Origin: Omphiscola glabra
Taxonomy: Eukaryota > Mollusca > Gastropoda > Lymnaeidae
Direction of reading: 5' to 3'
Assembly: GCA_964017045.1 (NCBI GenBank)
Contig: OZ024808.1
Coordinates: 16,553,784 to 16,617,783 of the forward strand
Length of the DNA stretch: 64,000 nucleotides
The translations under genes and the position numbers were made by a program. The stretch's first letter is position 1, and the number at the start of each line of letters is the position of its first letter. This document shows positions 33,770-44,954 of the stretch, piece after piece. The notes under the pieces were generated by a model. The model saw only the letters and a list, made by a program, of their open reading frames with translations, was not told where the DNA came from and did not search any database.

Positions 33770-34020
33770 ACTCAGCCTTACTAGACAGTTAGCATCACGA
33801 CTAACTTCACTGAGCCTGACTAGTCCGGTAGCATCACGATCAGCATCAATAAGTCTTACTAGGCTGGACCGGTAGCATCACGATCAACTGCACTCAGCCT
33901 TACTAGACCGGTAGCATCACGAGTAACTTCACTCAGCCTTACTAGACCGGTAGCATCACGACTAGCTTCCCTGAGTCTTACTAGACCAGTAGCATCAGGA
34001 TCAACGTCTCTCAACCTTAG
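33770..34020. repeat. ~40-bp degenerate array
   Basis: About six copies built on CAGCCTTACTAGACCGGTAG and CATCACGACTAACTTC. Confidence 0.85.
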
Positions 34021-34061
34021 TAGTCCGTAGGCAGCACGTAGAGGCCAGCGCCTTTGTGCCG

Positions 34062-34168
34062 CGGACCCACATCTCTAAGCCGTACCATTTGATGCTCTGC
34101 TGAGTGATTGCCTGTGCCAGACCCACATCTCTAAGCCGTACCATTTGATGTTCTGCTGAATGATTGTC
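34062..34168. repeat. ~55-bp tandem duplication
   Basis: Two copies of ACCCACATCTCTAAGCCGTA followed by CCATTTGATG. Confidence 0.85.
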
Positions 34169-34535
34169 CATGGTTTGACCTAAACACACAACGCATCAAA
34201 AATCAAACATTTGTGAAACATCATTAACCACACCAACGTTTCTACTAATTGATTTTTATTTGCTTTGGTCTCATCTATCGATGTAATTTCTTTTTCTTTG
34301 TTTTTTTACTGTCTGATCGAAACTTAAAGATTTCAATTATTTTAATCCATCAAATGATTTATTTGTACTGGTTTTCAATTTGTAAATGTTGTTGACATTT
34401 GATTAGGGGGTTTTTTTGTGAGTGGGGGCTGTTGGGAGGGAGGGGGGGCTTTAGTTATATTTTACTCGTCACCGATTGGAGTTTTAATTTTCACAAGCTA
34501 AGAATAATTAGGAATTTTCCCAAACCAATACTGAT

Positions 34536-34613
34536 GTTTAACCTACGTCCCCTAGGACTCACGTTTTGCGTCGCCTGACTCCCTCGTTCATGGAGTCTTT
34601 CCGTCTATGTCGA
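34536..34613. repeat. 77-bp direct repeat, right copy
   Basis: Partner of 33652-33728; about three differences. Confidence 0.85.
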
Positions 34614-35059
34614 ATCGAAAAACGTTTGGGAGCCTCATCATTACACAAAGGAGAACCACTTTCTTTCTTTCTGAGAAATGGTTCCATCTTAAATTTGTAT
34701 TCTGAAACCTAACCAAAGCCTCCGGCACTTGAACAGTGTCTAAAATAACACAAAAAGTCAATGTCATTTCGCAGTTAAGGGAGCTGGCTCGATTCCTAGT
34801 TTGTTGCAGATCATTGTTAGCATTGTATAAGCTGTACATGGACTAGCATTGTATAAACTGTACATGGACTCATTATAAACGTCTTTTGCTAATAAGATAC
34901 CAGGAATGTTTAATAGATTGGGATCGAACGATGGCTTTTGGAGAGATATGTATTTCACACATGATTTAAACATTGCGAACTGAAGATTGATTAATACTCT
35001 GTTTTATTTTTATAACTGAGACATAAAGAAGGAATGTCAGAAAGTGAAACATGGTGAGA

Positions 35060-35470
35060 TCTATGTCACTACCATTTTTACCAGGTCTTAGATACACGTG
35101 TCATTACCATTTTACCACTTCTTAGGGACCTATGTCGTTGCCTTCTTACCAGTTCTTAGAGGCACGTGTCATTACCATTTACCACATCTTGGAGACTTAT
35201 ACTATTTATACTTGCACTGGACGGCCATGAAAGTAAGTTTATACCAGCACTTTGAGATATATGCTTTATACTGGCAGATAGAGACCTATGTCATTAACAC
35301 CAGCACATGGAGACCCATCTCATTACCTTTATAACAGCAGATGGATACCTTTTTTTAATTACCTTTATACCAGCAGATGGAGACCTACGTCATTACCTCT
35401 ATACCAACACATGGACACGCATGTCATTACCTTCATTCTAACATTTAAATGGAAAAGTCGTTACCCTGAT
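35060..35470. repeat. degenerate ~35-bp array
   Basis: Imperfect units around GAGACCTATGTCATTACC and TTTATACCAGCA; weak periodicity. Confidence 0.6.
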
Positions 35471-37479
35471 ACCATCATAGATATATAACAGGTAACAAGC
35501 AATTCCACTGAGCCAAGTAATGTATTTAAAAAATAAACATCTCGAGGAACACATCGCCGAATTGCAAAACTTTAGTTAAAATAGATCGGAAGTAAACTAT
35601 CATTTATTCTTGTTGCATATGGGTTTGGCGTGATATCCGTCTATCCCTGCCATCACAGCGAGCATCAGCAGATTGTATTCTAATGAGCTCCGTCCTTAAG
35701 GAAACAAACCTAAAAGCGGCAACACAAACAGGGCCACGGTACTCCGTGATGCAAGTTAACCCTCAGAAGGCCGTTCGGCTAAGGTCGCCTCGTCAGCTTG
35801 AAAGCCGAACGGCCAATTGTAGCTTGTCTGTACGAGAGCAAAGGAACGCGTGCAATGCCAGCTATTACGAGACCACTGTGTTATCTCTTTGTTGACATGA
35901 GTCAGGTCTACTTAATCAGGTTACACAACAAACAAAATAAGGCAAAAAAAAAAAAAAAACGCAGAGACAAAATAGGAACAAATCGTCAACAACATCAACA
36001 AATACAAAACGGAAATTATCAATTGAAGTCTGATTATATGTCTCGTCAGCATAACTTTTATTTATCTGTGACACATCTACTAGATTATGAATATATATAT
36101 ACATATTTAATTACATGGAAAAACTGAAGCAAGCTATTACATTTAAAGATAATGTATTATAACTTTTGTTTGTCATCTACATTTCTATTAAATATATTGA
36201 GATTCAATGCTAGACGACACCTGCTGGTTTGAATTTAAGCAACATGGAAATTACTTTACTTCTGTAGGAAGGGGTTAATGCGGGAAAATGCCTTGACATC
36301 AAGAGGTTTTTGCGGCGTTGCACAAAGGTTAAGAACCGCTGCTCTATTACTTTAAATACATGAAAATAACGACCAATCGCGTCCATAACTCACAAGTAAA
36401 CAATTGTTATAGGGGCGTCGTGTGTACTAATATAGGCAAAAGAAATAGGTTAATTATATTTTCAAAATGTTTGTATACACAAATCTGTTTATAAGATAGT
36501 TTCTATATTAAAGATCATTGGATGAGGCAACTGCACTTATAGGTTAAATATTCAGTTTCTATTTTAAAAATCATTGGATGAGACAACTGCACCTATAGGC
36601 TAATTATTCAGTTTCATGGAGCGGAAAAATGCATTAACTGTATCACAATTAGTAATTCTCTAGGTATGTATGTATGGCTGTAAGATGTATTCAATTTGGG
36701 AGCAAAATAAATTTCCCACACGTTAGCACTAATTGGAATTCTCATAAAGCGCACTATTTGAATGAATGTTTTGTCATATAAATTTAGTTTAGCCTACTGA
36801 GATTTTCTGGCAGGCGAGTACGGACACCAAGTAGGTGGGAAGCTCACGTACTGTCGCCGCCATTTCTTTAGCCGGTTATGTCTAGTAAAGATGTAATAGC
36901 CGATTGATTTGGTGATTTTGCACCAAGGCTAAGAATTCAATTTACATTTATAACAATTGTTGATTCAAATGTTGAACCCTTAGTTTTTTTTGTTTTTTTT
37001 TAAAACTAGTTTCTATTTCATTTTTCCTGTCTGCTAAGGAAGGCTTTTAGTCGAAACGTTCGATTCTTATTGTCCTGTCTTTCGGTTGAAGGTTCCAAAT
37101 ACATTCTTCTAATTTTTTTCTTCAGAAACTTTACAGAATATCATTACGATTCAAAATTAAAATCAACATCATTGAACTCCTTGAGTTACCCTGAAAGACT
37201 TCAAATAGTTTCACCAAAGGGCATTCGCACTTTATTTCAGGAAAGGTATGGGCATCCCAAGGGCCGTGACACCTTTGTTTTTCTCTTTTATTTAGTGTGT
37301 CTTCTTGGCCACCTTATTTCTTCCGGCCTAGTGTGTCTTCTTGGACCCCTTATTTCTTGTTGTTAATTTAAGATTTTGTTTTCATAATCTTTAGAAGGAA
37401 ACAAATTGTAGTTCAGGGGAAAACAAATGCTTAGGTTAGGCTAACATTTAACTTTTTAAAAATATATAACATCTTAAGT
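35471..37479. other. intergenic with small duplications
   Basis: No gene supported. Two copies of ATCATTGGATGAGRCAACTG lie at about 36515-36620; a hAT-like end (AAGAACCGCTG) ends at about 36341; a hammerhead-like motif lies at 37031-37060. Confidence 0.4.
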
Positions 37480-37560
37480 CTTTCCCTAGAGTAGAAATCA
37501 GCATTCAATGAACTCTTTTTGTGACAATAATGATTTAATAAGGGATAATTAAGAAATTGT
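37480..37560. repeat. dispersed repeat, copy 2 of the second family
   Basis: Diverged partner of 18630-18720. Confidence 0.5.
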
Positions 37561-38317
37561 TATTTATGGTCATATTTTGGAACAAAAATTGTAGTTAAGG
37601 GACGCGAAATGGGTTAGAGTAGGCGTATAATATATAGCATGAAAAATAATTCCTAAAACTTTTAATAATGTTAGAAACGTAGACATGATTACTTGCATAC
37701 TTCCTTTTAATATACGGAATTGTGATGAGTTTTCACAAAAACAGGTGAAATCATCGCAAAGAGCCTACCATTATTATCTCGATAACATCGATTGATATTT
37801 TCTAGTTCACCTACGTCATCGTTCCCAAACAATGGTGTTTTGTGACACCAGAATCTGAACCCCAAACGTCCCACTTAGTAGATCTTACTTTACGACTGTT
37901 ATATGTTTCCAAAAGAATTGGTTGACCATATATTTTTTCATTGACGAAAATCTTTTAATAGAGCATCCGGGCATGCATTCTGGCCAATCTCATTAAATGG
38001 CATAAAGATTTTAATAAAAGATCCAGGTATTGCGTTTGGGCTATCTCTCAACTTCTGTTCGGTACGTCCACGTTAATGTGAGTCAACCTAGTGGGTCTTA
38101 AACCTAGACGAAAACGCGTTTACAACTTTCATTTACGAACGATTCTACAAATAAATTGTTACTGATATATATAAATGCGGAAATAAATTGTTAGAAGCTA
38201 ACTTTTACAAAAACGTTGTCTAAAAATGGTAACATTACGTAAAGCCGTGGGACGAATTCCTGTCGATGAAATGACAAAACCTATAGACATTATTGATAAG
38301 GTTGGTGCACTGGTTAA

Positions 38318-38868
38318 CACACACATCGCACAGAGATTGTCTCGAACTAGTCGTGATGTATATTGTGACACAGACATCGCACAGAGATTGTCTCGAACTA
38401 GTCGTGATGTATATTGTGACACAGACATCGCACAGAGATTGTCTCGAACTAGTCGTGATGTATATTGTGACACAGACATCGCACAGAGATTGTCTCGAAC
38501 TAGTCGTGATGTATATTGTGACACATACATCGCACAGAGATTGTCTCGAACTAGTCGTGATGTATATTGTGACACAGACATCGCACAGAGATTGTCTCGA
38601 ACTAGTCGTGATGTATATTGTGACACAGACGTCGCACAGAGATTGTCTCGAACTAGTCGTGATGTATATTGTGACACAGACGTCGCACAGAGATTGTCTC
38701 GAACTAGTCGTGATGTATATTGTGACACCGACGTCGCACAGAGATTGTCTCGAACTAGTAGTGATGTATATTGTGACACAGACATTGCACAGAGATTGTC
38801 TCGAACTAGTCGTGATGTATATTGTGACACAGACATCGCACAGAGACTGTCTCGAACTCGTCGCAGGG
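38318..38868. repeat. 51-bp array, open on both strands (11 copies)
   Basis: The unit contains GCACAGAGATTGTCTCGAAC and TAGTCGTGATGTATATTGTG. Copies are nearly identical. Being 17 codons long, it keeps two + and two - strand frames open. The + frame 38226-38897 has a 33-codon non-repetitive head, starting MVTLRKAVGRIPVDEM, then 17-residue repeats (IAQRLSRTSRDVYCDTD). There is no homology I recognise and no splice or promoter evidence, so I record it as a repeat rather than a gene. Confidence 0.93.
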
Positions 38869-38904
38869 TCTTTGAAACATTCCAAACAATCAGGTGATTT
38901 ATAA

Positions 38905-40100
38905 GTTTGGAATACTTATGCTTGGTTGGTAAGTAATATCTAGAAAGTAGTTATGCATTTTTTTGAATGTATTACTCATTTATAGCACAGCATTTGAATA
39001 TACTTTACAATGATACATTTTACTAGACAAGAGTGTACTAAACAAATAAGCATGCGTGCTAGACCACTGTACACGTCAGAAAGACATATACAATGCATAT
39101 TTACTAGATCGGAGCTTCCCACGGCGCCCCTTGTTGCATCCATGTGTTCACTAGGAGCCCTATGTCAAATTCACATGACAACGGAATAGTAACTTATAGA
39201 ATCTTATCCCCCTCCCCACACACACACTTTTTTTCTCTATCTGCCTCTCTTATGCAAAGAATTATTTCAATTACCTCACTTGATTCGATCATATCAATAT
39301 TCCGATTATGACTACGATATTGAGTTACTGGTTTGTACCAAGTCCTACAGAAGTCATTCAAAATGACACTATGACAATATTATGACATTTTTAAAAACAA
39401 ATTATTGCGGTTCCTTTGGGCGCCTCAGTGCTCATTTGGGAAGCACTGAACAAGACAATTGAACATATGCATCAAACAATGGACCACGTGCACTAAATAA
39501 TAGAAAATGTTTTTAGACACTGTAACACGTGCGCTAATGTTTGATACAAATTTTTCTATCTAATCTTATGAAATACCACACAGCATGATGGCCCTTCCTC
39601 CCGTACTTAGAACCTTTGAATCTAAATGACCGTTATCTTTTGATAGGATTTGTTTTTAAAAAAAAAGGTCGTGATCATTGTGAGATCAAAATCTCTTCGC
39701 AAAGGTCACATAGGTCACAAACTTAACTAATCTTATGCTCGCTGTCCATACATTTTTTTTCTCACAACATGCACCTGTGTCTACTGTGCGGATTCTGTAC
39801 TGATGCTGGATATAACTGTTCACGGAATACCTTTTGGTGTCTTCTTTCTGTCTCTTCTACAAGGGAACCGAACCCGGACATTCAATTTGGATAACGTATT
39901 TCTCTTTTTTTTGGTTTTTTTTTTTTTTTTTTTTTTTTTTTGGAATAAGCCAAAACAAAACGTAGAGTGTTGGGTGTTAGGGGGGTATAGAAATAGTTTG
40001 GGAAACCCTACGGACTAAAAGATCTACGGAAACCGAGTATGCGGCTTATCCCATGGCGGGTTTGTATTCATCGCACACACGTGTCAAGAAGTTGATTTAC
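38905..40100. other. intergenic, possible hAT debris
   Basis: 39105-39450 has opposed ends (GAGCTTCCCACGGCGCC and GGGAAGCACTGAAC) suggestive of a degraded DNA transposon. A poly-T tract lies at 39909-39941. No gene supported. Confidence 0.35.
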
Positions 40101-40790
40101 ATGGGAATGAAACTTTCAAAGAATTAGAATAAGCTAGAAGGCCGCGTTAACGCATTAAAACGAACCAAGGATTCTCACGGGTTCGGTGGGCCGCGCTAAG
40201 CGGAGGCCCCAAGAGGACTGGAAGGTTTCGACATAACGCTCTATAAGACTCGGGCGGTTTTCCAAACAAGAATAAAGACAATAAATATCTATAGGTATAG
40301 GGATCATGATTACAAGTTGCCGTTAAGGGATATGAGGCGATAGGCTGTGGTGGAAGCCTATGGCCGGTGATTCTAAATATGCAGCCCTGAGAAAGCTGCT
40401 CCTAGGCAACCGTTTCGTCCCAGCTACTTCGCGAATTAGTTGCGAGGTAGAAACCCACTGTAGAATCCCTCTTAGAGGGCGTCCGATGCTTCCCCGGGAC
40501 GGGTGGGGGGAGATATTAGGACGTTAATTTACCGTCGCGGCCCCTAGGAGAGTGGACTGCGGACGCTTGAAACACAGCGTCTTCGGTCGACCAGACGTCT
40601 CCGGGCGGGGGGGGGACCTCCATCAGCGAACTCGATCGGGCAATTGCTGGTGGGGGCGTCCAACGCCCGGGGAGGTCTCTGACGTCTCCCCGCACGGCCC
40701 GGCGCCGGGGACACCCGGCGGCTGGCGGGTGTGGGTGGACGCCAGGGAGGGCATTAGGAGCACGAGCTCGACGGCCTGCTGACGCCATTT
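40101..40790. other. GC-rich anomalous island
   Basis: Much higher GC than everything around it, CpG-rich, with sharp edges near 40130 and 40790. Short open frames exist on both strands (40516-40835) but I recognise no protein. Could be the 3' part or UTR of an unfamiliar retroelement. Confidence 0.5.
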
Positions 40791-40915
40791 CCTAATGAGA
40801 TATATATAGTTATGTGTGCGTGGCTGTAACACCATGTTAAATAATTGCGCAAAATAAATATACCAGTAGCAAGAACTATTTTTTTTTTATAGAGTTCGTT
40901 ACTTGAATGCATTTA

Positions 40916-41290
40916 GTAACAATAGGAGTATATGGAGATTTAAAGTAACAATAGGAGTAGATGGAGATTGAAAGTAACAATAGGAGTAGATAGAGATTTA
41001 AAGTAACAATAGGAGTAGATAGAGATATAAAGTAACAATAGGAGTAGATTGAGATTTAAAGTAACAATAGGAGTAGATAGAGATTTAAAGTAACAATAAG
41101 AGTAGATGGAGATTTAAAGTAACAATAGGAGTAGATGGAGATTTAAAGTAACAATAGGAGTAGATGGAGATTTAAAGTAACAATCGGAGTAGATGGAGAT
41201 TTAAAGTAACAATAGGAGTAGATGGAGATTTAAAGTAACAATAGGAGTAGATAGAGATTTAAAGTAACAATAGGAATAGAGGCAGATTTC
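40916..41290. repeat. 29-bp array (~12 copies)
   Basis: The unit contains AACAATAGGAGTAGATGGAG and ATTTAAAGT. Confidence 0.95.
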
Positions 41291-42430
41291 ACGCGTTTCA
41301 GCCGCGTTTTACACCAGCAAGCAAAGTCACTCTTGTTAATCTGCATTACCGATATCGCCTGATTTCTTTTAAACAAGACGTTCTGTCTCAGCCATTAATC
41401 TTGTTTGACACCAGCAATAACCCTTGTCACTAATGTGGTGTACACCAACATCACTTTTCTTGTAAATGATTATATATATATGTATGTATATTTATATTCC
41501 TATTCAAGCTTTACTGCACTATAAATTATGTCAGATTATATTCATTTCTCCTTTTCTAACCGTATTCAATAAAAAACAAATTAATTGAGCATTAATACCC
41601 CCTTGAGGACACAGCTATGACGCAGGTCATTCTAATGTCAACATTAGACGTCATAGGGGGTGTAAAAGAGGAAAGATAAGGCACGAGTCTTCGCATGACT
41701 TTGTGTGGTCTCCAACCACTCTTCGATTGTATGCCCCCTGCATTCATTAATAATTGAACGTTTTCTTTCTTTTTTTAAAGCCAAAACTGTTTCCCTTTTA
41801 ATATTTGAGGTCCTCCCTGCAGCCGCATGGGTGGTAGGGCCCACTCTACGGCCCTGAATAAGAATCTCTACCCGGCGTGGGGGTGGGGGGTGCGGGGGGC
41901 ATTTTCGTCAATTAATTAAATGAAAACAAATTTATCTAAACATGTCTTCCAATGGACGGACAAAAACTAATTTAAACAAAAAATGTTATTAGATTTTCTC
42001 TGATTAAAAAAAAAAAACTAAGATCGAGTTAGGGGGTTGGATAAGTATTGACAGGGCAGCAGGTGTGGTCAATTAGTTTAGACATCGGTCCGTGCGGTTA
42101 AGTCGCACAGCGTTTAGAAGCTGCTGCACACTTTAGTACGTTGATTCAATTAGACAACAACAGGGCACGGAATTTGAAACGGCAAGTTTATTTTTTGGCA
42201 AACTTCTCTGACCTGGTGGATATATCTGCGGAGGCACATATTTTGTGGCGGTAATAGCTTTGTTTCTATTGTAAAAGTGGGGTGGTAAATAGGATTCTCT
42301 AAGCACTTAAGGAGTTTGAAAGTTTTGGGTGAAAATGTTCTGATAAAACTTTGAAATTTAATAAATGTTAAATATATATATATATATATAATAGACAATT
42401 GACTATCAACCCTCTATACTAATGTAATAT
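41291..42430. other. intergenic, no gene seen
   Basis: AT-rich with a (TA)n tract at 42370-42391. No supported coding sequence. Confidence 0.4.
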
Positions 42431-43030
42431 TATAAAGACAGCAAACTATGGAGCCAAAGCTCATGAAGTCTTTCACACAGCAGCCGGGCCGAGCTTTCTA
42501 GGCTCTGGGATGGATACCTCCTCTACTAACTAACTTACTTAAGAAAATCAGCAAACTATCGAGCCGAGACTCATAAAGTGTTCCCCAGCACACCCGCGTC
42601 GCCCTGAAACCGGCATTCAACCACTTACGTGGTTTTCTGTGGCGTGACTAGCTCACGCCGCAGCTGGGAGAGAGAAGGTTGCCTAGGAGCAGAACCCTCA
42701 AGACTGCATATTTGGAATAATCGGCTAGGGTCGCCACACACCTTCGCCTCATATCCATGCGGCAACTGTAATCATGTCCCGACCTGTTTCTACGTTATTT
42801 TCAACTGCACTTGGTAGGAAACCATGCAGCCGTGCTCTTTCTAACGCAGTTTCCGTGCGTTACCTTTGCCTTTCGGCGCAGGTCCCCTACACGGTGATCA
42901 TGTACCCCGGGTAACGTTTCAAGGGGTTCGTGGCAAACGCCTCTTTATCGACATGCCATTTTTGGGACGGACATGCCGACTAGAGCCCCCGGGGGGATAC
43001 CTCCTCTACTAAACTGCTCCTCTAGCTTTA
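42431..43030. mobile_element. unclassified GC-rich element with short direct repeats
   Basis: About 600 bp of raised GC. The sequence GGATACCTCCTCTACTAA occurs near 42512 and again near 42998; further internal near-duplications (CAGCAAACTATGGAGCC / CAGCAAACTATCGAGCC). No protein recognised. Class unknown; likely a mobile element or composite of fragments. Confidence 0.35.
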
Positions 43031-43179
43031 CGATATTCAGAACCTGAACGGAATTTATCCACATGGCAGGCCTGGATTGGATTTCATTTTTTTAAAATTA
43101 ATTTATTTTAAATGTGTTTTTTCTTTTTTTGGATTGTAACATTTTATACATCAATGAATACTTCTTGTTCTGTCCGCTT

Positions 43180-43675
43180 CTAACGGGAGGTTCCCGGTGA
43201 GGTTCGTGGGAAGGTTCACGTGGAGGTTACCGGGGAGGTTCGTGGGGAGGTTCAGGTGGAGGTTACCGGGGAGGTTCGTGGGGAGGTTCACGTGGAGGTT
43301 ACCGGGGAGGTTCGTGGGGAGGTTCACGTGGAGGTTACCGGGGAGGTTCGTGGGGAGGTTCACGTGGAGATTACCGGGGAGGTTCGTGGGGAGGTTCACG
43401 TGGAGGTTACCGGGGAGGTTCGTGGGGAGGTTCACGTGGAGGTTACCGGGGAGGTTCGTGGGGAGGTTCACATGGAGGTTACCGGGGAGGCTCGTGGGGA
43501 TGTTCATGTGGAGGTTACCGGGGAGGTTCGTGGGGAGGTTCACGTGGAGGTTACCGGGGAGGTTCTTGGGGATGTTCATGTGGAGGTTACCGGGGAGGTT
43601 CGTGGGGAGGTTCACGTAAAGGTTACGGGGAGGTTCGTGGGAAGGTTCACGTGGAGGTTACCGAGGAGGTTCAGT
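43180..43675. repeat. 36-bp G-rich array (~13 copies)
   Basis: The unit contains GGTTACCGGGGAGGTTCGTG and GGGAGGTTCACGTGGA. Open frames on both strands (12-residue periods) follow from the 36-bp unit. Confidence 0.96.
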
Positions 43676-43804
43676 AACCAATCTGACGCAGGTGTGGGGC
43701 CTCAGATTCCCGTCGTAGACACCGAGTGTTTTCTGAACACAGATAGGAATATTAAGCCGATGATCTGTTTAAGTCTAATTCCTGGTTAAGTATGGAAACC
43801 TCAC

Positions 43805-44310
43805 CATGAAGATATAGCCCGCCAAACATTGGCGACAGCAATGCGTGAACTTCCCATCTAGTAGATATAGCTCGCCAAACATTGGCGACAGCAATGCGTA
43901 AACTTCCCATCAACTAAAGTTACTTGAAAAAACGTGAAATCAAGTAACGTACATTTAAGAATCCTAACATTTGCTACAACTCTTCCCACATGATACGTCA
44001 CTGCACACTTTTTATTTCACGCCCATGAACTATATTCAATATTCTGATGACCCAACCAATTTTAAACATAATTTTTTTTTACACCTTACTTAAATTAAGA
44101 CGATTTCATTTTCCCAAAAGAAAATATTACGCGCCAAAGGTATTTGAGATATAAAAAAAGTATATCATTTAGCGTAGTTATCGGGAACTATATTTTGCAC
44201 GCCATTGAACCATAATTTCTTTCAAACATTTAGGATTATTTATTTTGTAATATACTCTCAGTAAAAAATTTGCTGGTTAGGAAGCAGTCAACGAGTCATA
44301 CCAGAAGCGT
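43805..44310 (-). repeat. ~500-bp dispersed repeat, copy B
   Basis: Inverted partner of 26430-26925. Its end (GCCCGCCAAACATTGGCGAC) is tandemly duplicated at 43810-43910. Confidence 0.8.
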
Positions 44311-44599
44311 AAAATATATACGAGATGTTAATTCAAGTACTTAGTCCCGGTGTCGGTATTTTGACGATGGCGTAACGATAACGTGATACCCATGAATACA
44401 GAGAGTAGTAGAACATCCGCTCTTGTCAGTTTGTCAAACTCGCAGCACTGTTTGAAAATGATGATGCGAATACACCCAAGGGCCGTGATATCATTCTAGC
44501 TAATTGCCAGCGCTTCTACATTGCAAGTGCCCCTATACTTCACCAATCAGCACAACCCCAATCAGCAAGTTGCTGCTCCTGCCTGCTCCGTCGCTAGCT

Positions 44600-44660
44600 C
44601 AAAATCTCTCTCTCTCTCTCTCTCTCTTTCTTTCTCTCTCTCATTCTCTCTCACTCCTTC
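44600..44660. repeat. (CT)n microsatellite
   Basis: CT-rich dinucleotide tract with TTTCTTT interruptions. 44311-44600 holds nothing else recognisable. Confidence 0.9.
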
Positions 44661-44954
44661 TACCCGCTCACGCGATGTCACTCAAAGCAAACAGGACCCA
44701 AGTGATCACAGGGAGAGTTGTGTTTCATCATTCATCATCAAGTTATCAAGTAAAATATTCATTTAAGCGTGAGTAAAACTTCTATTTATCAACACACAAG
44801 GAAAACTAATGTCTAGTTAACCACTTTCATTTTTTAAAAACGACTCTGGTCCTTTGTGCATTAATTAAGTATAAATTGCATACAGAGTGTGTGAAATATA
44901 AAATCATTTAGGTGAAAATCTTCAAAAATGTAACCAACATAATTGGAAACGAGG

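Noticed and set aside
43151..43789. Repetitive proteins such as GRFVGRFTWRLP
   Set aside because: 36-bp array open on both strands; composition artefact.
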